From contig CBDIBP010000031.1 of the NCBI GenBank assembly GCA_965276955.1, forward strand, positions 124,001 to 188,000: a stretch of DNA of 64,000 nt, in the 5' to 3' direction. Made by a program: the position numbers and the translations under genes. This document shows, piece after piece, positions 16,343 to 25,622 of the stretch (position 1 is the first letter of the stretch; every line of letters starts with the position of its first letter). The DNA comes from JABDEZ01 sp965276955 (lineage in GTDB: Bacteria; Bacteroidota; Bacteroidia; Chitinophagales; Chitinophagaceae). Under the pieces are notes generated by a model. It worked only from the letters and a program-made list of their open reading frames with translations, did not search any database and was not told the DNA's origin.

Positions 16343-18427
16343 TTATTTCTCTTTGGCTGCAGGCTGTTCGGGTTCCTTACCGCCTATATTAAAGATGCGG
16401 TAGGCAAGGCTTACGCCTGCTTCCTCGGGCTTCTGGTATGCAAACGACTGGCGGTTCACGATGCTGACCCCTGCCTTGCCGGTCACAAAATATTGTATAT
16501 CTTTTTTATTACCGTTCTTCACAAATACAATATTCACATCGGCAGCGGGTATACCAATATCTGTTATCCAGTTCACATTGCATGCTTTTAGCCTGTCGGC
16601 AGCGTCTTTATCTATGGCACCACTTACGTGTAGCCTCATGTTCATTCGCAAACCCGTATACGGCACCAGCTGCGGGTAGGTATCATACAGGCGGTACATC
16701 CAGTCGTTATAGGCCTCATTATCCTTCCGCTGTTTGGCACATTCGGCCTCTGCCTGAAAAATTCTTGCTACAAATAGCTTTTCATAGTCCAGGTCTATAT
16801 TAGGCTCCCGCAATATACCATCAAGCATGGTGCGGGCAAATGTGTAGTTACCTTCCTTCATCTCCAGCAGGGCCACAAACAGCTGAAAGTACTTGCGCAC
16901 ATATTTGCGGTCATCGGTTTGCGCTGCTTTCTTAAAACGGTCTAAAAAGAAGCGGGTACTGAAATCCTTTACCAGGTACCATATCTCATCCCAAGACACC
17001 GTACTTTCTGTAGAGAATAGTTTGTAGATCACCAAATCGCGTTCCGGATTTTGAGAAAATTGGTTGATGATCAGGAATTGCTGCAAGTATTTATCTACCT
17101 GCATGCCCGCCATTTTCCCCAGCACTTGAGGGTTGTACCACCAGTTGCTATGCTCAAATCTCTGCTGCTCTAAAGCCGCATTCTTATTGAGCAGCTTTAT
17201 GAGTTGTATGCTAAAATCGTACTGGCTTTGCCCCAGAGTGGTGCCTATGTGCAGTTCTTTGAACGAGGCTGCTTTGTCTGCATACCTGTTCGCTTCGTCT
17301 ACCTGGCCATCATAATACATGCTCCTGGCCAGGGCTATGTTATACCAGCCAAACCCCGGTGTGGACCCGGCCGAGCGTATCATGTCCTTCATCAGGGCTA
17401 TACCCGCTTTGGGTTGCGACTTATAGTTGTCTATGATAGATGTATAATAGGCCCATTCCTGCAATCGCTTATCGCTTGCATCTGTAGCTGTCGATTTTTT
17501 GTATTCACTTTCAGCGGTCCTGAAGTCGCCACATATAGCCCTGAATGTAGCATAGTTGTTGTGCGGGAATATAGGGCTGCTGCGCAGCAGGTTAAAGAAA
17601 TATTCAGCAGAGTCTATATTGATAGCATAGCTATACAGGATGGATTTGTAGTGATACACTCCAAACTTATCGTTGGCCTCATACCCTGGCGGAAAAATGT
17701 GGGCATTCACTATCCTGTCTCTCGATATTTTCCTGAGGCCGGAGTCCAGCATACGGTTTGCCAGAGCTTCATTATCTTTTATAGAGTTTTTTAGGAAAAA
17801 GTACTTATCGCTGGTATAGTACCGGTTGCGGTGCACTGTCCACCCCAGGTAGTTATAAGCATCCATATAGAAATCGCGCTGAAAGTTCCAGCGCAGCACA
17901 CGCCTCAGCAGCGCGTATACCTGCTGTGGCTCATCCATGTTACTGTAGCAGTTCATCAGGTACAGCGCTATCATGGTGTAGTCTATATCAAATTTATAGG
18001 CCGGTATGTACAGCAGCAGGTTATCGGTGCGCGTAGATAGCTGTTTTTTGTAGTCCCGCTCCATCAGCCGCAATGCATGCTCCAGCGGTACCGATGCATT
18101 TTTAAAACCCAGGTAGTCGGCCGCATGGTTGTATTTGTAGGCGCCCTCATACAGCCAGCCCATGTAGTAGGTGCTGTCTATCCGTAAGAATTCTCGTGAG
18201 CGGGGCAGTGCGTCTTCACTGTTCACATTTACACTTGCCCGCTTGGCATCTATGCTCATGCGCATCTGCATTTTGGCAGCAGGGTGGGGCGATGCGAACT
18301 GGACCAGTTGTTGCCCCTGTTGCTGGCCTTGTTGCTGCTGGTCCTGTGCCACACCTATGCGTGCGCAGAGCAGCATGGCAATGACGATACTAAAAGTGTA
18401 AATTATTTTTTGGAGATACCTGCCCAT
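16343..18427 (-). CDS. Secreted helical-repeat protein of unknown function
   Basis: The ~694-aa product begins with a signal peptide (IYTFSIVIAMLLCARIGVAQ), then a Gln/Gly-rich linker (DQQQQGQQQGQQ). A long region of paired helices follows, resembling degenerate TPR repeats (for example AESEYKKSTATDASDKRLQEW and YNIALARSMYYDGQVDEANR), and a short beta-rich end. No family name is recognised. It lies 54 bp downstream of the MoxR ATPase gene on the same strand and may be co-transcribed. A Met five codons further upstream is in frame; the chosen start at 18427 gives a tidier signal peptide. Confidence 0.65.
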   Translation of the reverse strand: MGRYLQKIIYTFSIVIAMLLCARIGVAQDQQQQGQQQGQQLVQFASPHPAAKMQMRMSIDAKRASVNVNSEDALPRSREFLRIDSTYYMGWLYEGAYKYNHAADYLGFKNASVPLEHALRLMERDYKKQLSTRTDNLLLYIPAYKFDIDYTMIALYLMNCYSNMDEPQQVYALLRRVLRWNFQRDFYMDAYNYLGWTVHRNRYYTSDKYFFLKNSIKDNEALANRMLDSGLRKISRDRIVNAHIFPPGYEANDKFGVYHYKSILYSYAINIDSAEYFFNLLRSSPIFPHNNYATFRAICGDFRTAESEYKKSTATDASDKRLQEWAYYTSIIDNYKSQPKAGIALMKDMIRSAGSTPGFGWYNIALARSMYYDGQVDEANRYADKAASFKELHIGTTLGQSQYDFSIQLIKLLNKNAALEQQRFEHSNWWYNPQVLGKMAGMQVDKYLQQFLIINQFSQNPERDLVIYKLFSTESTVSWDEIWYLVKDFSTRFFLDRFKKAAQTDDRKYVRKYFQLFVALLEMKEGNYTFARTMLDGILREPNIDLDYEKLFVARIFQAEAECAKQRKDNEAYNDWMYRLYDTYPQLVPYTGLRMNMRLHVSGAIDKDAADRLKACNVNWITDIGIPAADVNIVFVKNGNKKDIQYFVTGKAGVSIVNRQSFAYQKPEEAGVSLAYRIFNIGGKEPEQPAAKEK

Positions 18428-18481
18428 GTACTTATACAGCAATGCTTTTATATTATTGGTGTGTGTGCTACCACAATAATG

Positions 18482-19474
18482 TTATGCATACAGCTTCAGC
18501 CGTGCCAGGCGTTCTGTTTCTTTATTAATGATACTATCCAGCGCCTTTTGCCTGCCCTCTTTATTGCGATATATAAGCCTGTGGTCTATTACGCCACGCG
18601 CTATATCTTTCACATCATCTTCTATTACAAACGTGCGGCCCTTTACCAGTGCATACGCACGAAGGCACTTTAAGAATGCTATACCACTACGGGTAGATGC
18701 ACCAAGTGCTATATCAGGATGGGTACGTGTATTGCGCACTATATGGGTCACGCTGCGTACTATCTCTTCATGTATGAACACCTGCGCAGCCTGCTCCTGC
18801 AGGTTCAGTATATCGCCCATGCTCAGCACCTGTTCCAGCTCTACCAGGTTTTGTGCTATGTGCAGGTATTCTTTATAAATATTCATCTCCGTTTCTTCAT
18901 TTACATAGCCGAAGATGATCTTCATATAAAAGCGGTCCAGTTGGGCTGCAGGTAATGGATAGGTACCTTCCATCTCTACAGGATTTTGGGTAGCGATGGT
19001 AAAGAATAGCCGTTCCAGTTTCAGCGTAGTATCACCTGCGGTTATCTGGCTCTCGGCCATAGCCTCCAGCAATGCGCTCTGCACTTTGGGCGAGGCGCGA
19101 TTTATTTCATCGGCAAGCAGTATGTTACAAAAAAGCGGGCCTTTTTTAAACACAAATTCTTTGGTGTTGTCATCAAAGATGTGCGTACCTATCAGGTCCA
19201 TAGGCAGCAGATCGGGCGTGAATTGTATGCGTTTGAAGATAACATGCTGCTCTTCCCGGGCACCGCTGATGCATTGCGCCAGCGTGCGTGCCAGTACTGT
19301 TTTCCCGGTACCAGGATTATCTTCCATAAGTATATGGCCACCGGCAAGTAAACATGTAATTACGACCTCTACCTGGTCGCGTTTGCCACGTATCACCTTC
19401 TCTATCTGGTCTATGAGTTGTTGTATGGCCGTTGTTGAATTGAAAACTTCCTGTGCCTGTATCTCGTCCATCAT
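18482..19474 (-). CDS. MoxR family AAA+ ATPase
   Basis: This 330-aa ATPase has Walker A NPGTGKT (residues 53-59), Walker B with ILLADEINRASPKVQSALLE, and the sensor/arginine region FFTIATQNPVEMEGTYPLP, all diagnostic of MoxR. MoxR proteins act as chaperones or metal-insertion helpers. They usually neighbour DUF58 and VWA-domain genes (the Bat operon); those are absent here. The next gene down is an uncharacterised secreted repeat protein instead, which is unusual. Confidence 0.95.
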   Translation of the reverse strand: MMDEIQAQEVFNSTTAIQQLIDQIEKVIRGKRDQVEVVITCLLAGGHILMEDNPGTGKTVLARTLAQCISGAREEQHVIFKRIQFTPDLLPMDLIGTHIFDDNTKEFVFKKGPLFCNILLADEINRASPKVQSALLEAMAESQITAGDTTLKLERLFFTIATQNPVEMEGTYPLPAAQLDRFYMKIIFGYVNEETEMNIYKEYLHIAQNLVELEQVLSMGDILNLQEQAAQVFIHEEIVRSVTHIVRNTRTHPDIALGASTRSGIAFLKCLRAYALVKGRTFVIEDDVKDIARGVIDHRLIYRNKEGRQKALDSIINKETERLARLKLYA

Positions 19475-19576
19475 ACAATATTTCCTTTATACAATTTTAC
19501 ACATTTATATAATGGCAAAATAAAGGGCCGTGGTAATTTTTTGTGAAAAGATGGCTCAGCAAGGTTTGCAGCCTCA

Positions 19577-20119
19577 TTAATTTTTGGTAGTAAGTGTCTT
19601 TCTCACCTTTATTACTTCATTCATCATGAAAATAAAAGGGATAGCTATAAGGATGGCTGGCAGGTATTGATAGCCCCAGTCGTTCTCTACAGTACTATTG
19701 AGTGCGCTATGTATAAGTTCTGTAGTAATGATGATACCGGTAAAAAGCACCAGCAGTTTAGATATGCCTGTCACCCGTGCAAGGCTGTTATAATAAGCTA
19801 TTTTTCTGCCTACTTTGAATTTTTTGCCCGGCTTTTTCATATAGTTCTCTATGTAGCTAATGAGCATGTACAATGCCACACCTATAGCAGGCACCATAAA
19901 AACTATGTTCTTGCTCATATACTTACCGGGTATACCATTTATAAGATGTGTAGGTATATCGAACGGCATTTGTAGGTAGCCAACAATTGTTATAAGACAA
20001 AACAATATTATCAGCAGTGTACATGCACGACCGATAAATTTCTCTGCGCTAAGTTGTTCGTACTTTGATATGTTATGCGAGCCCAAAAAATAAGGGTTTA
20101 TATTTTCGTTAATTTTCAA
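19577..20119 (-). CDS. Predicted four-helix inner-membrane protein
   Basis: The 180-aa protein has about four hydrophobic segments (ACTLLIILFCLITIVGYL, IVFMVPAIGVALYMLISYI, LLVLFTGIIITTELIH, YLPAILIAIPFIFMM) separated by basic cytoplasmic loops. I do not recognise the family. It lies downstream of porX on the same strand, separated by 156 bp that contain two strong hairpins. Confidence 0.6.
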   Translation of the reverse strand: MKINENINPYFLGSHNISKYEQLSAEKFIGRACTLLIILFCLITIVGYLQMPFDIPTHLINGIPGKYMSKNIVFMVPAIGVALYMLISYIENYMKKPGKKFKVGRKIAYYNSLARVTGISKLLVLFTGIIITTELIHSALNSTVENDWGYQYLPAILIAIPFIFMMNEVIKVRKTLTTKN

Positions 20120-20173
20120 TTAAGTAAATATAAAACGTTATTGGTGAATTTGTCAAGTAAAACACCATATTCT

Positions 20174-20203
20174 TTTCCACATATTACAACCCAAATGTGG
20201 AAA
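20174..20203. promoter_or_regulatory. Inverted repeat (9-bp arms), porX downstream region
   Basis: Arms TTTCCACAT and ATGTGGAAA are perfect, with a 12-nt spacer. The right arm overlaps by three bases the left arm of a second, longer inverted repeat. No T-run follows on either strand, so an operator or RNA structural element is possible. Confidence 0.45.
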
Positions 20204-20245
20204 TACTTAATTCAAAAATACCTCATGTGTTTGAATTAAGTATTT
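20201..20245. promoter_or_regulatory. Perfect 16-bp inverted repeat between porX and a membrane-protein gene
   Basis: Arms AAATACTTAATTCAAA and TTTGAATTAAGTATTT are perfectly complementary around a 13-nt loop (20217-20229). It lies 30 bp past the porX stop. It could end porX transcription, though there is no proper U-run, or act as a protein-binding palindrome upstream of the next gene. Confidence 0.55.
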
Positions 20246-20275
20246 CTAATACACTGCGTAATCTGTATTACATAG

Positions 20276-21835
20276 CTACTTGCTTTGCAACCTGATCACC
20301 GGGATTATCATTTCCTCCAACGATATGCCGCCGTGCTGAAAAGTATTTCGATAATAATTCACGTAGTAGTTGTAATTATTAGGGTAACACAGAAAAATAT
20401 CCCCCTTCGCAAAGATGAAGGTAGAACTCACATTGGGGCGTGGTAGCCCTGCCAGCTTAGGATCGCGAAAGGCAAGTACATCCTTCTCTTCGTACTGCAA
20501 ATTGCGGCCGTGTTTGTAGCGCAGGTTGGTAGTTGTTTGCCTGTCTCCTACACACTTACTTGGCGTTTTTACCCTTTGGGTACCATGGTCTGTCGTCAGT
20601 ATTATCTGTATGTTCTTATCAGCAATTTTTTTCAATGCCCTGTACAGCGGCGAATGCTCGAACCAGCTTACGGTCAGCGAGCGGTAAGATATCTCATCGC
20701 TTGCCAGCTCTTTCAATACTTCCATTTCGGTACGCGCATGAGACAGCATATCCACAAAATTGTAAACGATAACGGTGAGGTCGTTGGATAGATAATTATG
20801 GATATTATCCTCCATATTCTTACCATTCTCGTTATTAGTGATCTTTAAATACTGGGTCTTTAAATGGTCCAGTTTCAACTGCTTCAGCTGGTACCTTAAA
20901 AATATTTCTTCAGACAGGTTCTTGCCGCCTTCCTCATCATCATTTTTCCATTCGTTGGGGAACTTTGCTTCTATATCTATCGGCATCATACCGGCAAACA
21001 GTGCGTTACGTGCATATTGCGTAGCCGTAGGCAGTATACTGTAGAACATGTCTTCTTCTACTACCCTGAATGCATCGTTAATAATAGGCTGCAGCACCTT
21101 CCACTGGTCAAAACGAAGGTTATCTATCACTACAAGAAAGGTAGGCTTCCCCTGCTCCAGGTAGGGCGCTACTTTCTTCTTAAATACCCGGTGCGAGAAC
21201 AGTGGGCCTTCCTGGCTGTCCTTACCTATCCAGTTGCTATAGTTTTTTGAAACATATTTAAAGAACTCGGTATTAGCCTCTGTTTTTTGGCTCTGGAAAA
21301 CTTCCATCATTTCTTCACTGTCACTCTTGCCCATTTCAAGCTCCCAGTATACCAGCCGCTTGTATAACTCTTTCCATTCTTCGTGGTTAGGATTATCATT
21401 CAGCGCCATGAACAGGTTGCGGAAATCCTGCTGGTAGGCTATCGTTGTCTTTTCCGATACCAGCCGCTTGCCATCCATTATCTTCTTTAGCGATAGTAAT
21501 ACCTGGTTGGGGTTCACCGGTTTTATCAGGTAGTCAGTTATCTGTGCGCCTATGGCGTCTTCCATTATATCTTCAGCCTCATTCTTGGTCACCATTACCA
21601 CAGGCATCTGCGGCAGCATTTCTTTTATTTTGCTCAGCGTTTCCAACCCTGTAAGGCCGGGCATACTTTCGTCCAGCAGTACTACATCTATGTTCTTTTC
21701 CTTCAGCAGCTCCAGCGCGTCATAGCCATTGGTAAGCGGGGTTACCTCGTATCCTTTATTTTTCAGAAAAAGGATCTGCGACTTTAAAGAATCTATCTCG
21801 TCGTCTACCCATAGTATTTCGCCTTGTGTGCTCAT
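20276..21835 (-). CDS. porX: T9SS regulator PorX (response regulator with PglZ domain)
   Basis: The 519-aa protein has an N-terminal receiver domain with acidic pocket D11-D12, phospho-acceptor D55 (VVLLDESMPG) and the conserved Lys in VMVTKNEAED. A C-terminal PglZ/alkaline-phosphatase-superfamily domain follows (VVIDNLRFDQWKVLQP; IILTTDHGTQRVKTP). This two-domain layout is PorX, which with the PorY kinase and an ECF sigma factor controls T9SS genes in Porphyromonas and Flavobacterium. The PglZ part of PorX has been shown to be a phosphodiesterase. PorY is not nearby. The window encodes several T9SS cargos and PorG, consistent with a functional system. Confidence 0.95.
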   Translation of the reverse strand: MSTQGEILWVDDEIDSLKSQILFLKNKGYEVTPLTNGYDALELLKEKNIDVVLLDESMPGLTGLETLSKIKEMLPQMPVVMVTKNEAEDIMEDAIGAQITDYLIKPVNPNQVLLSLKKIMDGKRLVSEKTTIAYQQDFRNLFMALNDNPNHEEWKELYKRLVYWELEMGKSDSEEMMEVFQSQKTEANTEFFKYVSKNYSNWIGKDSQEGPLFSHRVFKKKVAPYLEQGKPTFLVVIDNLRFDQWKVLQPIINDAFRVVEEDMFYSILPTATQYARNALFAGMMPIDIEAKFPNEWKNDDEEGGKNLSEEIFLRYQLKQLKLDHLKTQYLKITNNENGKNMEDNIHNYLSNDLTVIVYNFVDMLSHARTEMEVLKELASDEISYRSLTVSWFEHSPLYRALKKIADKNIQIILTTDHGTQRVKTPSKCVGDRQTTTNLRYKHGRNLQYEEKDVLAFRDPKLAGLPRPNVSSTFIFAKGDIFLCYPNNYNYYVNYYRNTFQHGGISLEEMIIPVIRLQSK

Positions 21836-21989
21836 AGTTGCTGCTGTGTGTTATAAGTGATCAATGATGTGCTGCCAATAAATTTACATTACTATTTTTT
21901 CCTGCTCACTGCTTTTAACGCAAATTTGGCGGTTACAATTGTTGCAATAACGTTGGTTTGCTGTTAGTATTGCATGTCAAATAAATATT

Positions 21990-22442
21990 ATGCCCCCAAT
22001 AACAGTTCGCAAAGCTATAAAAGAAGATTGCCCCCGCATGCTGGAGCTGATACACGAACTTGCCATGTTCGAAAAAGCGCCACACGAGGTAACGGTGACC
22101 CAGGCCCATTTTGAAGAAAGCGGCTTCGGAGCGAACCCGGTATGGTGGGCGTTTGTGGCTGAAGAGGCGGGGAGTGTTATAGGTTTTGCGCTATACTATA
22201 TACGATACAGCACCTGGAAGGGCCAGCGTATGTACCTGGAGGATATACTGGTGACAGAAGGCCATAGAAGCCGGGGGGCTGGCAGGCTGCTTATGGATGC
22301 ACTACAGGAAGAAGCCCGCATTAAAAAGCTGGCCGGCATTACCTGGCAGGTACTCGACTGGAACGAACCTGCTATACAATTTTATAAAAAGTACACAGAC
22401 AGATTTGATGGCGAATGGGTGAATGTGAGCATGGATGTATAG
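21990..22442 (+). CDS. GNAT family N-acetyltransferase (diamine acetyltransferase-like)
   Basis: The 150-aa protein has the GNAT fold. Acetyl-CoA-binding motif A is YLEDILVTEGHRSRGAGRLL and the C-terminal part reads WQVLDWNEPAIQFYKKY. The sequence MLELIHELAMFEKAPHEV and the overall length are those of the spermidine/spermine (SSAT-like) branch, so an amine or amino-acid-like acceptor is likely. It is divergent from porX with 154 bp between, and converges with a T9SS cargo gene 4 bp away. Confidence 0.85.
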   Translation: MPPITVRKAIKEDCPRMLELIHELAMFEKAPHEVTVTQAHFEESGFGANPVWWAFVAEEAGSVIGFALYYIRYSTWKGQRMYLEDILVTEGHRSRGAGRLLMDALQEEARIKKLAGITWQVLDWNEPAIQFYKKYTDRFDGEWVNVSMDV

Positions 22443-22446
22443 AACA

Positions 22447-24606
22447 TCAATGGTCCATCTTTACTAATTTTTCGGTCTTCATCACCCGGCCATCCATCTC
22501 TGTAATTTTAACCATATAGATGCCTGCGGCTAATGTGCTGATGTCTACCTGCTTCACCTTTTGCAGATGCATCAGGCATCGCCCCGCTATATCTATTATA
22601 TCCGCACATACAGGCATTGAAGCATCAATATAAAGAATTGAGTTGGCTGGATTAGGATACAGAAGTAATGGAACGTTTCCATTTAAATTTTTTAATCCAA
22701 GCCATGTAAAATTAAATGGGGCAGCGCTATCAACGCAACCATTATTGTTGGTCACTACAACATAATAGGTGCCATTTTGGTTAACTAATAAAGAATCACT
22801 GTTACCCTGGCTTACAGCAATTCCATTTAGGTACCATTGATAAGAAGCAAAAGAATCGGCAGTAACTAAATAATTACCGCTAACACTAATATGCACCTGG
22901 GTATTTACCACCTGTACATACAAACTATCCGGCGCAGAATAGCAATTGCTATCCTTCACCATCAGGTGATACATACCTGCATTCGCTGGTGCTATATTAA
23001 ATATCACTGGATCCTGAAGTACAGAATTGAACCCTGCCGGCCCCGACCACTTGTATGACCCCATCTGGGTATTAGCCGTTAATCGTAGCGTATCACCAGC
23101 ACAAACAGGGCTATTCGAGAACAGGATAGGCGTTGAAGGCATCGGGATTACGGACACTGTTGTGGTATCAGTATTTTGACAACCGCCCACCTGGTTCGAC
23201 ACGACTACATAGGAGGTCGTGACCGGTGGAGCTACCACAGGCGCCGAACAAGTAATGCAGCTTAATGAGCTGACCGAGGCGCCGCCGGGCAATACGGACC
23301 AATTATAGTTTGTACCTCCGTCAGCTGTGAGCGTGAGCGCTGTTCCATTGCAAATAATGGTATCTGGCGTCACTGTGGTAGAAGGAAGTATGTACAAAGG
23401 GATACCATATCTGTTAGGTACCGTCATCCCACTAGTGGTACAGGTAGAGTCTGCTATTGTGATGGTAAGTAATCGGTAGCCGGTATTACTATTTGTGGGG
23501 GTCCAGCTAAAACAGCCTTGCACGGAGTTCGTATTGATCCCTGTATAGGTTATTGTGGACCCTGGCGCGCACAAACTATGGTCGTCCGCAGCAATAAGCA
23601 CAGCAGCAGTATTGCTCGACCTTGCCGTAAAGCAAAAATGCATAGCAGTACCAACGCAGTTCTCTATTCTATTGTTCACTATGGTTGTAGTAGAGCTATC
23701 AAGATGTATACCCGGCGTTACCAGTGAGCAACTTAAAACATGCATCTCCAGGTCGCGCATTGTAGTTCCTATGGCTACATGGTTCCTATACTCAGTTATC
23801 CGCACAGCAATAGAATAATTACCAATTAATTTTGGGGTAAAAGTAAGCTGCCCGGTTATCGGATCTATAACAAAAGTGTTGTTTGTAGGTAAAGGGTTAC
23901 TCGTAAGGTTGTAAGTAGGTGTACCTGAAGCGAACGGTATGTTACTTACTTGCCCGCCACAGCCAGCTGTATTATCTTCCGGCTGTATCATTTCATATCC
24001 CAGTGAATCCCCATCCATATCTACTGTGCCACTATTGTAGGAAACAGGTTCATTGATACACATATAAGGTTCTGGATCGATAGTATATTGGGCAGAACTA
24101 TTGCCTTGCGCTAATACGTTATTTAAGGTTGCTTGGGAATAAAGTCCAGTAGAGGCAGAATTAAGAAGATTATTGGCGCTATTTCTGGAAGATATATGTG
24201 TAGCAAATGTCCATTTAGAACATTTATATGGTATAGTGAAGTCACCTTCATACCACCATTCCTCAAATCCAGGCAGCGTTCCACCTGCTGAAGTACAAAT
24301 AGTAAAGAACCCCGGACATGTAGATGCTATTGGCGTTCCGTTCAGCCTATTACCATTGATATTGGCAGTTCGGGTAAGTGTTATACTAAAAGCAGTTGGG
24401 TTGCAATCATTAGTAATGCACATGGTAACGTTCGCATCGGCGATTACACCAGCGCAATCCCGGTACAGCTTATATGTAAAATGATATGTAGAGTCACTCG
24501 TCCACGTGTATACAAGTTCCGCTCCTGCCCCGTGGCTGGCATAACTGCTGCTGTTACAAAATGTAAGTAGGATCAGAATTATTAGGGTCCACAGCTTTAT
24601 TTTCAT
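22447..24606 (-). CDS. T9SS cargo protein with Ig/PKD-like repeats
   Basis: This 719-aa secreted protein has a signal peptide (LWTLIILILLTFCNSSSYAS) and an N-terminal domain starting HGAGAELVYTW...YRDCAG that is frequent at the N-terminus of Bacteroidota gliding/adhesin proteins. Two or three Ig-like repeats follow between residues ~400 and 630 (SPVCAGDTLRLTANTQMGSY; WYLNGIAVSQGNSDSLLVNQ). It ends with a T9SS type A sorting domain (LLLYPNPANSILYIDAS ... AAGIYMVKITEMDG). It should be exported by the T9SS and attached to or released from the surface, probably as an adhesin. It is monocistronic. Confidence 0.85.
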   Translation of the reverse strand: MKIKLWTLIILILLTFCNSSSYASHGAGAELVYTWTSDSTYHFTYKLYRDCAGVIADANVTMCITNDCNPTAFSITLTRTANINGNRLNGTPIASTCPGFFTICTSAGGTLPGFEEWWYEGDFTIPYKCSKWTFATHISSRNSANNLLNSASTGLYSQATLNNVLAQGNSSAQYTIDPEPYMCINEPVSYNSGTVDMDGDSLGYEMIQPEDNTAGCGGQVSNIPFASGTPTYNLTSNPLPTNNTFVIDPITGQLTFTPKLIGNYSIAVRITEYRNHVAIGTTMRDLEMHVLSCSLVTPGIHLDSSTTTIVNNRIENCVGTAMHFCFTARSSNTAAVLIAADDHSLCAPGSTITYTGINTNSVQGCFSWTPTNSNTGYRLLTITIADSTCTTSGMTVPNRYGIPLYILPSTTVTPDTIICNGTALTLTADGGTNYNWSVLPGGASVSSLSCITCSAPVVAPPVTTSYVVVSNQVGGCQNTDTTTVSVIPMPSTPILFSNSPVCAGDTLRLTANTQMGSYKWSGPAGFNSVLQDPVIFNIAPANAGMYHLMVKDSNCYSAPDSLYVQVVNTQVHISVSGNYLVTADSFASYQWYLNGIAVSQGNSDSLLVNQNGTYYVVVTNNNGCVDSAAPFNFTWLGLKNLNGNVPLLLYPNPANSILYIDASMPVCADIIDIAGRCLMHLQKVKQVDISTLAAGIYMVKITEMDGRVMKTEKLVKMDH

Positions 24607-24704
24607 AGGGTTAGGTTTATCTCAAAAGTAGAATAAATTACCTAATAAACTATGTATAGCTATTATAAGCGGTGGAAAAAAAAATTCTAAATTGCCGATA
24701 AGAA

Positions 24705-25562
24705 CTAAAACCGCATGAAGCCTCTTTTCAAATACCCCGGGCAGCGGTACACTTTAAGCTGGAAGGAAAAATTTACCACGAACACCAGGTATTGGTCCTT
24801 GCTCGATGCATTGCCGCGTTGTTTGCCTGCGGTACCCAGCGCACTATTAGTGTTCACCTCCAGCGAGCGGTCTTGCAGGTAATATGCAGGATTAGGATAT
24901 CCTGGAGGGCCTTTAGCAAATTTATCTGCCCCTACATAAGTGTCGTGTACATCATCCAGGTAGCCGGTAGTGGTCAACCTGTCCGATATTTCTGCCCCCA
25001 GGTTTATGCCAGGTCTCAGCCAGTATTTTACACCTACCCCTACCGGGAAGCACATAGCAATATCGCCGTACTTGTTGCCGCTATACCCCGCAAACTGCCC
25101 CTCGGTACCCTGTGGTCGGAGGTAGTATTTAGTGCCATTGTAGTACGTATACGGGTTGTAATAGAAGGCACCTATACCACCGGTAAGATATGGGGTGAAC
25201 CGACTGTCGTCTTCGCCCGTCGCAAAATGGAAAAAATTGAACTCAGCCTGTATCAGCCCTTCTACTATATTGCTCTTAAAGTTCAGGTTGCGCTCCAGCT
25301 GGTATGGATTATTCGAGTATTTATCATCGTAGCCTACAGAGGTATATCCCACAGAACCTCTCAGCGATATATAGGGATTCATAGGCAGGCGCACATACGC
25401 CATGGCAGCAGGTTTTATTTCTCTAAATCCGTAGTTGGTATTAAGGTCGCCAAAATACTGGCAGCCTCCAAAAGAAATGCCATACTCTGTACCCGAAAAA
25501 AATGTTTGCGCCCGGGCTGTGAACACGCCCAGTAAAAGTACCACCAGTATTATTCTGCGCAT
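24705..25562 (-). CDS. porG: PorG-like T9SS outer-membrane protein (DUF6089)
   Basis: The 285-aa product has a signal peptide (MRRIILVVLLLGVFTARAQ). A beta-barrel of the DUF6089/PorG family follows: GTEYGISFGGCQYFGDLNTN, then MNPYISLRGSVGYTSVGYDD and LTGGIGAFYYNPYTYYNG. PorG is an outer-membrane partner of the PorK/PorN ring of the type IX secretion system. In many Bacteroidota it follows nadK, exactly as here (60-bp gap). The usual next genes (uppS, bamA, skp) are missing. An in-frame Met eight codons upstream is less likely because it spoils the signal peptide. Confidence 0.85.
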   Translation of the reverse strand: MRRIILVVLLLGVFTARAQTFFSGTEYGISFGGCQYFGDLNTNYGFREIKPAAMAYVRLPMNPYISLRGSVGYTSVGYDDKYSNNPYQLERNLNFKSNIVEGLIQAEFNFFHFATGEDDSRFTPYLTGGIGAFYYNPYTYYNGTKYYLRPQGTEGQFAGYSGNKYGDIAMCFPVGVGVKYWLRPGINLGAEISDRLTTTGYLDDVHDTYVGADKFAKGPPGYPNPAYYLQDRSLEVNTNSALGTAGKQRGNASSKDQYLVFVVNFSFQLKVYRCPGYLKRGFMRF

Positions 25563-25622
25563 AGCGACCACCATAGATAAATACAACTGTAAATTAACTT
25601 TTTTATTGTTCCCTGCGCTTCA

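Noticed and set aside
21941..21967. Three GTT triplets at 11-bp spacing in the porX/GNAT divergent region
   Set aside because: Only the GTT core repeats (GTTGC, GTTGG, GTTAG). There is no 22-bp GTTAA pattern and the stretch is too short to separate from chance.
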